NCBI RefSeq assembly: GCF_036226505.1
Contig: NZ_CP108484.1
Location: forward strand, 5,828,001 to 5,892,000
DNA from: Kitasatospora sp. NBC_01246
Lineage (GTDB): Bacteria > Actinomycetota > Actinomycetes > Streptomycetales > Streptomycetaceae
Length of the DNA: 64,000 bases
Direction of reading: 5' to 3'
Made by a program: the position numbers and the translations under genes. Below the pieces are notes generated by a model that worked only from the letters and a program-made list of their open reading frames with translations, was not told where the DNA came from and did no database searches. This document shows, piece after piece, positions 1 through 8,617 of the stretch; the stretch's first letter is position 1, and every line of letters starts with the position of its first letter.

Positions 1-2337
1 ACGTCCGCACGGCAGGCCGGGCCCAAGCGGCCCCTGGGAGGCCTCGGCCGGGCCGCCCTCGGCCGGGCCGGGCGCGCCGCCCTGCTGGCCACCGGCCGCA
101 CGCCGGTGCCGGACGCGCTCGAACCGCTGGTGCAGGCCCACCGCCGCCACCATCCGCAGGCCGACCTCGGCCTGCTCGGCCGGGCCTACCGGCTCGCCGA
201 GGCCAGCCACCGCGGGCAGAAGCGCAAGAGCGGCGAGCCGTACATCACCCACCCACTGGCCGTCACCATGATCCTGGCCCAACTCGGCGCCGGGACGACC
301 ACGTTGGTCGCCTCGCTGCTCCACGACACCGTGGAGGACACCGAGTTGACGCTGGACCAGGTGGGGGCCGGCTTCGGGCCCGAAGTCGCCTACCTGGTCG
401 ACGGGGTGACGAAGCTGGAGAAGGTCGACTTCGGTGCGGCGGCCGAGGCGGAGACCTTCCGCAAGATGCTGGTCGCCACCGGGGACGACGTCCGGGTGAT
501 GGTCATCAAGCTCGCCGACCGGCTGCACAACATGCGCACCATCCGGCACATGAAGCCCGCCAGCCGGGTCCGGATCGCCAAGGTCACCCGGGACGTGCTG
601 ATCCCGCTGGCCGAGCGGCTGGGCATCCAGGTGCTCAAGGCGGAGCTGGAGGACATCGTCTTCGCCACCCTGCACCCGGAGGAGTACGCCCGGACCAGGG
701 CGCTGCTGGCCGGCCGCGAGGACCACCCGGACGCCCTGCTCGCCCCGTTCGCCCTGGCGCTGGGCCGCCAGCTCGCCGAGGCCGGGGTGGCCGCCGAGGT
801 CACCGTCCGGCCGCGGCACTGCGTCTCGCTGCACCGGGTCCTGCTCAAGCGGGACGCCGCCGCCGGGCCGGACGGGCGCCCGCAGGGGCCCCAGCCCGCC
901 GACTTCGGCCGGGTGCTGGTGGTGGTCGAGGAGAACGCGGACTGCTACGCCGTGCTCGGCGAACTGCACACCTGCTGGACACCGCTGCCGGGCGAGTTCA
1001 AGGACTTCGTGGCCGCTCCCAAGTTCAACCTCTACCAGTCGCTGCACACCGCGGTGGCGCTGGAGGGCGGCGAGGTGGTCGAGGTGCTGGTCCGCACCCG
1101 GCGGATGCACGAGATCGCCGAGACCGGGGTGGTGGCCCTCGGCGACCCCCGCCAGCCCGGCACCGAGCCGGGCGCGGACGAGCTGGACCGCACCGACCCG
1201 GCCAGACCCGGCTGGCTCAGCCGGCTGCTGGAGTGGCAGCAGGAGACGCCCGATCCCGACGCGTTCTGGTCCGCGCTGACCGCCGACCTCGCCGGGGACC
1301 GCGAGATCACCGTCGTCACCGAGGCCGGCGAAACGCTTCAGCTGCGGGCCGGTGCCAGCTGCGTCGACGCGGCCTACCTGCTCGGCGAGGAGACCGGCCA
1401 CCGATGTATCGGCGCCCGGGTCAACGGCCGGCTCACCGCGCTCTCCACCGTCCTCCAGGACGGCGACCGGGTGGCCATCCTCACCGAGCAGGGCGATCCG
1501 GCCGCCCGCCCGTCCGGCCCGGCGCCCGAGTGGCTGGCGCACGCCCGTACGCCGGCCGCCCGGCTGGCCATCGAGCGGTGGCTGGCCGACCACCCGCCGC
1601 GCGTCCCGGTGGTCCGCACCGGGCCGTCGGCCGGCCAGCCGGCACCGCCCGCGCACCGCACCGCCGAGCGCGGCGAGGCCCCGGTCACGGTGGTCGGCCG
1701 GCCCGGGGCGCCGGTCCGGCTGGCCCGCTGCTGCACCCCGGTGCCACCGGACGAGGTCAGCGGCTTCGCGATCCGCGGCGGCGCGGTCGCCGTGCACCGC
1801 ACCGGCTGTCCGGCCGGCGAGCGGATGCGGGCGGACGGGCGGGGCACCCCGGAGGTCCGCTGGCGGCCCGGCGCCGCGCCGCCGTCCGGTTACCGGGCCA
1901 CCCTGCGGGCCGAGGCGCTGAACCGGCCCCGGCTGCTGGCGGACCTCACCGCGGCGATCTCGGGGGAGGGCGTCGGGATCGTCTCGGCGGAGGTGGAGCC
2001 GCCGCAGGAGCTGCGGGTGCGGCACACCTACACCGTGGAGCTGCCCGAGCCGGGCGCGCTGCCCGCCGTGCTGCGGGCGATGCTCCGGGTCTCGGGGGTG
2101 TACGACGTGGGCCGGCCGTACGCCCCGGCGGGGGGCGGCGCCCGCACCCCAGCCGCGGCGGCCGGGGCGGCGACCCGCCCGGCGCCGGGCCCGGCGCCCG
2201 AGCCGGTCTCCGGCGCGGTGTCCGCACCGGTGTCCGGGCCGGTGTCCGCGCAGGGAAATGGGGATGACCCGTCGGCGCCCGGCGTGCGACCATCATGGGG
2301 AATTCACGGCCGGTCCGCGGCGTTCACTGGACACTGA
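1..2337 (+). CDS. rshA: RelA/SpoT family (p)ppGpp synthetase/hydrolase, 5' partial
   Basis: Bifunctional-type alarmone enzyme that makes and degrades (p)ppGpp in the stringent response. The reading frame is open from base 1, so the true start probably lies upstream; the first internal start is GTG at 106. Counting codons from base 1: an HD hydrolase domain with RKSGEP, HDTVED (about 108-113) and LHNMRT; a synthetase domain with APKFNLYQSLHT near 339-350 and the EVLVRT glutamate; a TGS domain near 436-495; a conserved RCC segment near 577; an ACT domain near 632-705; then about 75 residues of Ala/Pro-rich tail. Both catalytic halves look intact, although the DLIAIR region of the synthetase reads DFGRVLVVV, keeping the Asp but not the Arg. 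Its place directly upstream of hflX matches S. coelicolor rshA (SCO5794), the second RSH enzyme besides RelA. Actual catalytic balance cannot be judged from sequence. Confidence 0.9.
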   Translation, partial: TSARQAGPKRPLGGLGRAALGRAGRAALLATGRTPVPDALEPLVQAHRRHHPQADLGLLGRAYRLAEASHRGQKRKSGEPYITHPLAVTMILAQLGAGTTTLVASLLHDTVEDTELTLDQVGAGFGPEVAYLVDGVTKLEKVDFGAAAEAETFRKMLVATGDDVRVMVIKLADRLHNMRTIRHMKPASRVRIAKVTRDVLIPLAERLGIQVLKAELEDIVFATLHPEEYARTRALLAGREDHPDALLAPFALALGRQLAEAGVAAEVTVRPRHCVSLHRVLLKRDAAAGPDGRPQGPQPADFGRVLVVVEENADCYAVLGELHTCWTPLPGEFKDFVAAPKFNLYQSLHTAVALEGGEVVEVLVRTRRMHEIAETGVVALGDPRQPGTEPGADELDRTDPARPGWLSRLLEWQQETPDPDAFWSALTADLAGDREITVVTEAGETLQLRAGASCVDAAYLLGEETGHRCIGARVNGRLTALSTVLQDGDRVAILTEQGDPAARPSGPAPEWLAHARTPAARLAIERWLADHPPRVPVVRTGPSAGQPAPPAHRTAERGEAPVTVVGRPGAPVRLARCCTPVPPDEVSGFAIRGGAVAVHRTGCPAGERMRADGRGTPEVRWRPGAAPPSGYRATLRAEALNRPRLLADLTAAISGEGVGIVSAEVEPPQELRVRHTYTVELPEPGALPAVLRAMLRVSGVYDVGRPYAPAGGGARTPAAAAGAATRPAPGPAPEPVSGAVSAPVSGPVSAQGNGDDPSAPGVRPSWGIHGRSAAFTGH

Positions 2338-2488
2338 ACACAAGAGTCCCAGTGGGCTCCGTGGCCCTGAGGGGTAGCTCACGACTCGCCCGAGCGGTAG
2401 ACGGGGCGGCAGCTGGGCAGACTCCGGGTGAGACCGTTGTGCACGGTCGCGCCCACAGGCCGTCCCACTCCTGCAGCCAAAGGACAGA

Positions 2489-3997
2489 ATGACCTCCACG
2501 TCAGACACCCGCGACCACGCCGACGCCCCGCGCCGCTTCGACGGTCTGCGGGCGGAAGCCCTCATGGACGAGGACCTCGCGGCCATCGACGAGGACCTCG
2601 ACCACCACTACGACGGCGACCAGTACGACCGCAGCGAGCGAGCCGCCCTGCGCCGTGTCGCCGGCCTCTCCACCGAACTCCAGGACGTCACCGAGGTCGA
2701 GTACCGCCAGCTCCGTCTGGAGCGCGTGGTGCTCGTCGGCGTCTGGACCGACGGCACCGTCGAGGAGGCGGAGAACTCGCTGGCCGAGCTCGCCGCCCTC
2801 GCCGAGACCGCCGGTTCCGAGGTGCTGGACGGCGTCATCCAGCGCCGCGACAAGCCCGACGCGGCCACCTACATCGGCTCCGGCAAGGCCAAGGAGCTGC
2901 GCGACATCGTCGCGGCGACCGGCGCCGACACCGTGGTCTGCGACGGTGAGCTCACCCCGGGCCAGCTGATCCACCTGGAAGACGTCGTCAAGGTCAAGGT
3001 CGTCGACCGGACGGCCCTGATCCTGGACATCTTCGCCCAGCACGCCAAGTCCCGTGAGGGCAAGGCGCAGGTCTCGCTCGCGCAGATGCAGTACATGCTG
3101 CCGCGCCTGCGGGGCTGGGGTCAGTCGCTCTCCCGGCAGATGGGTGGTGGTGGCTCCGGCTCGTCCGGCGGCGGCATGGCCACCCGTGGTCCCGGTGAGA
3201 CCAAGATCGAGACCGACCGTCGGCGGATCCGCGAGAAGATGGCGAAGCTCCGCCGTGAGATCGCCGACATGAAGAAGGGCCGCGACACCAAGCGCCAGGA
3301 GCGCAAGCGCCACCAGGTGCCGTCCGTGGCCATCGCCGGTTACACCAACGCCGGCAAGTCCTCGCTGCTCAACCGGCTCACCGGCGCGGGCGTGCTGGTG
3401 GAGAACTCGCTGTTCGCCACCCTCGACCCGACGGTGCGCCGGGCGCAGACCCCGAGCGGCCGGCTCTACACCCTGGCCGACACCGTGGGCTTCGTCCGGC
3501 ACCTGCCGCACCACCTGGTCGAGGCGTTCCGCTCGACCATGGAGGAGGTCGCCGACGCGGACCTCATCCTGCACGTGGTGGACGGCTCGCACCCCGAGCC
3601 GGAGACGCAGCTGGCCGCCGTCCGCGAGGTGATCGTCTCGGTCGAGGCACAGAACGTGCCGGAGATCGTGGTGATCAACAAGGCGGACGCCGCCGACCCG
3701 CTCGTGCTGCAGCGCCTGCTGCGCCGCGAGCCGCACGCGATCGTGGTGTCGGCCCGCAGCGGCCTGGGCATCGAGGAGCTGCTGAAGCTCATCGACGACG
3801 AGCTGCCGCGCCCGGCGATCGAGGTGCAGGTGCTGGTCCCGTACACCCAGGGCGGCCTGGTCTCCCGGGTGCACGCCGAGGGCGAGCTGCTCTCCACCGA
3901 GCACACCGCCGAGGGCACCCTGCTGCACGCGAAGGTGCCGGCCGAGCTGGCCGCCGAGCTGGAGCGCTACGCGGTCGCGCTGAGCTCGCAGAGCTGA
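2489..3997 (+). CDS. hflX: GTPase HflX
   Basis: Ribosome-associated GTPase that binds the 50S subunit and splits stalled ribosomes in other bacteria. The ATG is preceded by AAAGGA with good spacing. The 502-residue protein has the HflX N-terminal domain, a Gly/Ser-rich linker near residues 218-229, a coiled segment rich in Lys/Arg, and a G domain with G1 GYTNAGKSS (about 284-292), G3 DTVGF (about 331) and G4 NKAD (about 397). Length is somewhat above the E. coli protein because of an acidic N-terminal extension of about 50 residues, usual in actinomycetes. It follows rshA by about 150 bp, so it may have its own promoter. A perfect bidirectional hairpin lies just downstream. Confidence 0.96.
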   Translation: MTSTSDTRDHADAPRRFDGLRAEALMDEDLAAIDEDLDHHYDGDQYDRSERAALRRVAGLSTELQDVTEVEYRQLRLERVVLVGVWTDGTVEEAENSLAELAALAETAGSEVLDGVIQRRDKPDAATYIGSGKAKELRDIVAATGADTVVCDGELTPGQLIHLEDVVKVKVVDRTALILDIFAQHAKSREGKAQVSLAQMQYMLPRLRGWGQSLSRQMGGGGSGSSGGGMATRGPGETKIETDRRRIREKMAKLRREIADMKKGRDTKRQERKRHQVPSVAIAGYTNAGKSSLLNRLTGAGVLVENSLFATLDPTVRRAQTPSGRLYTLADTVGFVRHLPHHLVEAFRSTMEEVADADLILHVVDGSHPEPETQLAAVREVIVSVEAQNVPEIVVINKADAADPLVLQRLLRREPHAIVVSARSGLGIEELLKLIDDELPRPAIEVQVLVPYTQGGLVSRVHAEGELLSTEHTAEGTLLHAKVPAELAAELERYAVALSSQS

Positions 3998-4009
3998 GCA
4001 CCGGCAGCC

Positions 4010-4050
4010 GACGGGCCCCGGCCTCCCCTCGCGGGAGGCCGGGGCCCGTC
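4010..4050. terminator. bidirectional hairpin terminator after hflX
   Basis: Perfect 18-bp stem, 4010-4027 pairing with 4033-4050, and a 5-nt loop. It sits between the convergent hflX (+) and the protease gene (-) and can serve both strands; there is no U tract, which is common in streptomycetes. Confidence 0.85.
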
Positions 4051-4075
4051 GTCGTCCCCGGGGGCCGGGCGCGTC

Positions 4076-5215
4076 CTACTTGGCGTTCTTGGAGAAGTAG
4101 TCGAAGGCCTGCTTCGCCTGGTCCTGGAGCGAGGGGCCGGCCATGTACTCGGACGGGTTGCGGTTGCCGATCGAGTTGACGCTGATCAGGTTCGGCTTGC
4201 CGTCCTTGGTGATGAACCAGCCGCCGCCGCTGGACCCGCCGGTCATGGTGCAGCCGATCACGTACATCGGCGGGCGGGCCTGGTCGAAGGAGAGCCTGAC
4301 CGGCCGGACGGTGGAGTCGCAGTGGTTGAGCTCCATACCGTCGAACGGCCGCTCGGCCGGGTAGCCGTAGGCGAAGGCCGAGGTGATCTGCTCGCGAGGG
4401 GCGTTGAACCAGATCGGGACGGAGCCGCCGACCGTCTCCTCCAGCGACTTGCCGGAGCCGTTCTCGTCGCGGACCCGGATGATCCCGTAGTCGAACTGGG
4501 AGTTGGGGCCGACACCGGTCTCCTTCACCCAGGTCGGCGCGACCAGCGCGCGGACCGCCGTCCACCGCCCGTACGGGGAGACCTGCTGCTCGGTGTACTG
4601 CCTGCCCCGGCTGGCCTGGCCGTCGCGGTTGTAGCCGGGGACGAAGACGATGTTCTTCAGCCAGCCGCCGCCCTTGCCGTCGTGCAGGCAGTGCGCGGCG
4701 GTGTAGACGAGGTTGCTGCGGCCCGGGTTGGCCGGGTCGGAGACCACGGTGCCCGAGCACATCGAGTCGCCCTCGGGCGCGGTCATGAAGATCTTGCCGA
4801 CCACCGCCGTCGCCGGGCTGTACGGGTGCGGCTGCGGCCTGGCCGGGACGGCCGCCGGCGGATCGTCCCGGACGACCGTGTTCCCCGGGCTCTTGTGCGA
4901 GTACTCCGGGGTGGGCCGGCCCTTGGCGTTCTCCATCTTGGCGATCGACCAGAAGCCCTGGGCGACCTCGTTGACGAAGGCGTTCTCGCTGACGAAGCGG
5001 GCCCAGTCGTCGAGCTTCCAGCCGGCGAGGTCCTGGAGGCTGCCGGGCAGTGCGCCCGGCTTGGCGGACGCGGCGGTGGCGGCGGCGGTCGTGGCCGGGG
5101 TGGACGCGGCGTCGGCGCTGCCCGCGTCCTCCGGTCCGCAGGCGGTCGCGGTGAGCGCGAGCGCGGCGAGTACGGCGGCGGCCGCCGGCGCGGTGCGGTG
5201 CCTGGTCTTCGGCAT
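4076..5215 (-). CDS. secreted V8-like serine protease, putative lipoprotein
   Basis: Predicted extracytoplasmic serine endopeptidase of the S1/V8-like group (COG3591 style). From the chosen ATG at 5215 the protein has about 379 residues: a short basic N-region, a hydrophobic core and a lipobox-like TATAC with Cys26, then an Ala/Ser/Thr linker and the protease domain. The catalytic triad is visible as H175 in TAAHC, D242 in QFDYG and S329 in TGGSSGGGW. The serine motif is SSGG rather than the GDSGG of trypsin. An in-frame ATG at 5221 is an alternative; 5215 was preferred because GGGGA lies about 9 nt upstream. It begins about 40 bp after the stop of a close paralogue at 5254-6450, and the two are probably one transcript. 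The lipobox is weaker than in the paralogue, so free secretion is also possible. Confidence 0.88.
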   Translation of the reverse strand: MPKTRHRTAPAAAAVLAALALTATACGPEDAGSADAASTPATTAAATAASAKPGALPGSLQDLAGWKLDDWARFVSENAFVNEVAQGFWSIAKMENAKGRPTPEYSHKSPGNTVVRDDPPAAVPARPQPHPYSPATAVVGKIFMTAPEGDSMCSGTVVSDPANPGRSNLVYTAAHCLHDGKGGGWLKNIVFVPGYNRDGQASRGRQYTEQQVSPYGRWTAVRALVAPTWVKETGVGPNSQFDYGIIRVRDENGSGKSLEETVGGSVPIWFNAPREQITSAFAYGYPAERPFDGMELNHCDSTVRPVRLSFDQARPPMYVIGCTMTGGSSGGGWFITKDGKPNLISVNSIGNRNPSEYMAGPSLQDQAKQAFDYFSKNAK

Positions 5216-5253
5216 GGTCATCGGTCCCCGTGTGGTCTTCGGCGCGGTGGCGG

Positions 5254-6450
5254 CTACTTCTGCTTCCTGGAGATGTAGTCCAGGGCCTGCTTGGCGACCG
5301 TCTCCAGGTACGGGCCGCTCAGCGAGGTGTGGTCCTGGGTGCCGATGGAGGTGTTGCTGACCAGGGCGGTCCGGCCGTCCGGCATCGGGGCGAACCAGCC
5401 GCCGCCGCTGGAGCCCTGGGTCATGGTGCAGCCGATGGTGAGCATCGCCGGGCGCTTGGCGTCGAAGGAGAGCCGGGTGGGCTTCCCGCCGTCGCACTTG
5501 TACAACTCCTGCCCGTCGAAGGGCTTGTAGAGCGGGTAGCCCCACGCCGAGGCGGAGATCCGGTCGCGCGGGGCGTCGAACCAGACCGGGACGGCCGCGC
5601 CGACCGTCTCCTCCAGTGACTTGCCGGTGTCGTTCTGGTTCTGCACCCGCATCACGGCGAAGTCGTACTGGTTGGCGGCGTCACCGGTGCCGCCGCCCTC
5701 GACCGTCCACTGCGGCGAGGTCACCACGTCCTTGGCCCACCAGGTGCCCAGCGGTGCCAGCTCCGCGAGCGGGGCCTTCTTGCCGCCGCTGGAGGCACCG
5801 GAGTTGTTGTAGGCGGGGACGAAGACGAGGTCCTTGTAGAAGTCGCCGCCCTTGCCCGGGTGCACGCAGTGCCCGGCGGTCCAGACCAGGTTGCTCTTGC
5901 CGGGGTGCGCCGGGTCGGCGATCACGGTGGCCGAGCAGTTGCCGCGGCCGCCGTCGGCGCTGAAGAACACCTTGCCGGACGGCTGCTTGGTGTACGGGCG
6001 GGTCACCGGCGTGGCCTTGACCGGGGCCGGGTCCGGATCGGTCACCCCGGCGTCGCCGGTCGGCTTCGCGATGGGCGGGGCCGGGTCGGCCGGCTTGGAG
6101 TCGCCCATCTTGTCCGGGTTCCAGAAGTCCTTCACCACCGGGTTGTTGAAGACGTGCTTGGAGGCCCAGTTGTCCCAGTCCTCGAACTTCCACTTCTTCA
6201 GGTCGTCCCAGCTCGTGGGCAGGCCCTCCAGCAGGCTGGTCGGGATGCCCGACGGCAGGGTCAGGCCGCCGATCACACCGCCGCCGATCACGCCGCCACC
6301 CCCGGCGGTCGTGGCGCTGCCGCTCGCCGGGGCCGGCGGCGGTGCGGCGGTGCCCCCGCCGGAGGGGCCGTCCGGCCCGCAGGCCGTCACGACGAGCAGC
6401 GTTCCGGCGGCGAGGGCCGCGGCCATGGCTGACCGGTGGATCGATGGCAT
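5254..6450 (-). CDS. secreted V8-like serine protease lipoprotein, paralogue
   Basis: First gene of a two-gene minus-strand operon with its paralogue. The ATG at 6450 has a strong GGGGGAAG ribosome site. The 398-residue product has a signal peptide ending in a good lipobox VTAC (Cys24), followed by a Gly/Val-rich segment with GGGVIGG repeats (about 50-62), a WDDLKKW region conserved with the neighbour, and a serine protease domain: H194 in TAGHC, D263 in QYDFAV and S348 in TQGSSGGG. Both paralogues share the NLVxTAxHC, KSLEETVG and PVWF blocks, which indicates tandem duplication. The substrate is unknown; residues around the triad place it near glutamyl-endopeptidase-like enzymes, but specificity is inference. 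Confidence 0.9.
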   Translation of the reverse strand: MPSIHRSAMAAALAAGTLLVVTACGPDGPSGGGTAAPPPAPASGSATTAGGGGVIGGGVIGGLTLPSGIPTSLLEGLPTSWDDLKKWKFEDWDNWASKHVFNNPVVKDFWNPDKMGDSKPADPAPPIAKPTGDAGVTDPDPAPVKATPVTRPYTKQPSGKVFFSADGGRGNCSATVIADPAHPGKSNLVWTAGHCVHPGKGGDFYKDLVFVPAYNNSGASSGGKKAPLAELAPLGTWWAKDVVTSPQWTVEGGGTGDAANQYDFAVMRVQNQNDTGKSLEETVGAAVPVWFDAPRDRISASAWGYPLYKPFDGQELYKCDGGKPTRLSFDAKRPAMLTIGCTMTQGSSGGGWFAPMPDGRTALVSNTSIGTQDHTSLSGPYLETVAKQALDYISRKQK

Positions 6451-6562
6451 GGTGTTCGCTTCCCCCTGCTGGTCCTGTGCGGCGGCGGCCGACCGCCTTG
6501 GAGTCTCCCACTGGCCACCAGGACGGCGCGGGCCGACCCCCGGGTTGCGACGGCGGCCGGAG

Positions 6563-6578
6563 GTCACCGATCTGTGAC
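6563..6578. promoter_or_regulatory. palindrome GTCAC-N6-GTGAC
   Basis: Perfect 5-bp arms with a 6-bp centre, about 115 bp upstream of the first protease start codon. Size and symmetry suit a dimeric repressor or activator, identity unknown. Confidence 0.35.
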
Positions 6579-6643
6579 GAACGCCCGGTTGGCTCGTTGG
6601 CACGGCAGGTCCTCCCTCCTGAGTGTTGAACTCTCACCGCTCT

Positions 6644-6659
6644 TCACTCGGACGAGTGA
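6644..6659. promoter_or_regulatory. palindrome TCACTCG-N2-CGAGTGA
   Basis: Perfect 7-bp arms separated by GA, midway between the divergent operons. Looks like an operator for a dimeric regulator; the regulator is not identifiable here. Confidence 0.4.
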
Positions 6660-6681
6660 GCAGCCCTTGTGATCACCCATC

Positions 6682-6697
6682 AGGGATAGCTAACCCT
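6682..6697. promoter_or_regulatory. iron-box-like operator (DmdR/IdeR type candidate)
   Basis: AGGGATAGCTAACCCT is an almost perfect dyad whose right half GCTAACC equals the half-site of the actinobacterial iron box (TTAGGTTAGGCTAACCTAA). It lies about 85 bp upstream of the first siderophore gene. The centre is even-numbered and only about 11 of 19 consensus positions match, so it is a candidate rather than a clear box. Confidence 0.45.
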
Positions 6698-6781
6698 TAC
6701 CTGACGCGACGGTGCGAGCGCCCGCCACACCCTCTCCACCACCAGCGCGCGTCCGCACCCCACGCGCCACAAGGAGCAGCC

Positions 6782-8617
6782 TTGAGCACCGCCGTCACCG
6801 GAGCCCCGCCCGAAGCCCCGACGCGCCACCCCGCCCCGGTCCAGCCCGCCGGGGTCCGGCCGGCCGCGGCCCGCCCGGTGCCGCCCGACCCGCTCCTCCA
6901 TCCGGACCCGGCCGTCGCCGCCGAACAGGCCGGTCTGGAGGCCCTGTTGCGGTGCTGGGCCCGGGAGACCGGGGCGGTACCCGGGACGGACGGACGGCTG
7001 CGGATCGCCGTACTCGGCGGCGCCGCCCGGCTGCTCGCCCCGGTCCGCTACTGGTCGCCGGCCGGCTGGCACCGCTTCGGCCCGGCCACCCTCGCGGTCG
7101 GTGAGGGCACCGCCGCCGCCCCGGTGGACGCCGTCACCGCCGCCGCCCTGCTCGCCGCCGCGGCCGCCGACCGCCCCGACCCCGGCCAGGTCGCCGACCT
7201 CGCCGCCCGGGTGGCCGACTCGGTGGTCCGCACCGCCGACATCCTGGCCCACCGCCGCACCGCCGCCGCCCCCGGCGGGCCGGAGGGCTCGCAGTTCCTG
7301 GCCGCCGAGCAGTCCCTGCTGCTGGGCCACCCGCTGCACCCGACGCCCAAGAGCCGCGACGGCCTCGGGCCCGCGCAGAGTGCCGCGTACTCCCCGGAGC
7401 TCCACGGCTCCTTCCGGCTGCACTGGTACGCCGTCGACCGCGACCTGCTCGCGGCCGGTTCGGCGCTGACCGAGAGCGCCGACCGGATCACCGCCCACCT
7501 GCTCGGCGACCCGACCCTGGTGCCGCCCGGGACGGCCGCCCTCCCGCTGCACCCCTGGCAGGCCCGCGAGCTCGCCCTGCGCCCGGCCGTCGCGGAACTG
7601 CTCGCCGACGGGCGGCTGCGCGACCTCGGCCCGGCCGGTGACCCCTGGTACCCGACCTCCTCGGTGCGCACCGTCTACCGGCCCGGCACGCCCTGGATGC
7701 TGAAGCTCTCGCTCGGCCTGCGGATCACCAACTCCCGGCGGGAGAACCTCCGCAAGGAGCTCCACCGGGGTCTGGAGATGCACCGGCTGCTGGAGACCGG
7801 ACTGGCCGCCGAGTGGCGGGCCGCCCACCCCGGCTTCGACATCGTCCGCGACCCGGCCTGGATCGGCGTCGACCACCCCGCGCTCGGCGACCCCGGCGGG
7901 CTGGACACCGTGCTGCGCGCCCAGCCGTTCGCCCCGGGCGACCGCGCCCTCTGCGTGGCCGGGCTGGTCGCCGAGCAGCCGCTCGGCACCGGCGACACCG
8001 TACCGTCGCGGCTCGGCGACACCCTGCGGGCGCTCGCCGCGCGCTGCGGACGCCCGCTGCCCACGGTGGCCGCCGAATGGTTCCTGCGCTACCTGGACGC
8101 CGTCGTCCTGCCGGTGCTCTGGCTGGACGGCCAGGCCGGCATCGCGCTGGAGGCGCACCAGCAGAACAGCCTCGTCCTGCTCGACGCCGACGGGTGGCCG
8201 CAGGGCGGCCGCTACCGGGACAACCAGGGCTTCTACTACCGGCAGAGCGCGGCCGACCGGCTCACCGCCCGGCTGCCCGGGCTCGGTGCCCGGAGCGACA
8301 CCTTCCTGGCCGACGAGGTGATCGACCACCACTTCGCCTACTACCTCGGGATCAACCACGTCCTGGGCATGATCGGCGCCTTCGGCTCGCAGCGGCTGGC
8401 CGACGAGTCGGTGCTGCTGGCCGCCCTGCGCGGCTTCCTGTCCGGACCGCGCGTCGCGGCCACCGGGTCCGCGCTGCCCGCGCTCCTGCTGGACGCCGCC
8501 ACGCTGCCCTGCAAGGCCAACCTGCTCACCCGGATCAACGGCCTGGACGAGCTGGTCGGGCCGGTGGCCACGCAGTCCGTCTACGTCGACATCCCCAACC
8601 CGGTGGCCGGCGCGTGA
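6782..8617 (+). CDS. IucA/IucC family NRPS-independent siderophore synthetase
   Basis: ATP-dependent ligase that joins a carboxylate (citrate in aerobactin) to a hydroxylated, acylated amine. Start chosen as TTG at 6782 because AAGGAG sits 5 nt upstream at 6771-6776; an in-frame ATG at 6623 lacks a ribosome site and would place the iron-box-like site inside the gene. The 611-residue protein shows the family blocks GHPLHPTPKS, PLHPWQ, TSSVRTVYRP, KLSLGLRITNSR and EAHQQNS, then a C-terminal FhuF-like region. These blocks resemble IucA (type A, citrate-using) more than DesD. First gene of a four-gene operon; its stop overlaps the next start as GTGA. Substrate assignment is inference from the operon content. 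Confidence 0.9.
   Translation: MSTAVTGAPPEAPTRHPAPVQPAGVRPAAARPVPPDPLLHPDPAVAAEQAGLEALLRCWARETGAVPGTDGRLRIAVLGGAARLLAPVRYWSPAGWHRFGPATLAVGEGTAAAPVDAVTAAALLAAAAADRPDPGQVADLAARVADSVVRTADILAHRRTAAAPGGPEGSQFLAAEQSLLLGHPLHPTPKSRDGLGPAQSAAYSPELHGSFRLHWYAVDRDLLAAGSALTESADRITAHLLGDPTLVPPGTAALPLHPWQARELALRPAVAELLADGRLRDLGPAGDPWYPTSSVRTVYRPGTPWMLKLSLGLRITNSRRENLRKELHRGLEMHRLLETGLAAEWRAAHPGFDIVRDPAWIGVDHPALGDPGGLDTVLRAQPFAPGDRALCVAGLVAEQPLGTGDTVPSRLGDTLRALAARCGRPLPTVAAEWFLRYLDAVVLPVLWLDGQAGIALEAHQQNSLVLLDADGWPQGGRYRDNQGFYYRQSAADRLTARLPGLGARSDTFLADEVIDHHFAYYLGINHVLGMIGAFGSQRLADESVLLAALRGFLSGPRVAATGSALPALLLDAATLPCKANLLTRINGLDELVGPVATQSVYVDIPNPVAGA

Larger units (their letters stand above)
6451..6781. promoter_or_regulatory. 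divergent control region between protease and siderophore operons
   Basis: No gene is seen in these 331 bp. They hold three separate dyads: GTCAC-N6-GTGAC at 6563-6578, TCACTCG-GA-CGAGTGA at 6644-6659, and the iron-box-like AGGGATAGCTAACCCT at 6682-6697. Promoters for the minus-strand protease pair and the plus-strand siderophore operon must lie here; no confident -35/-10 pair could be picked by eye. Confidence 0.6.
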
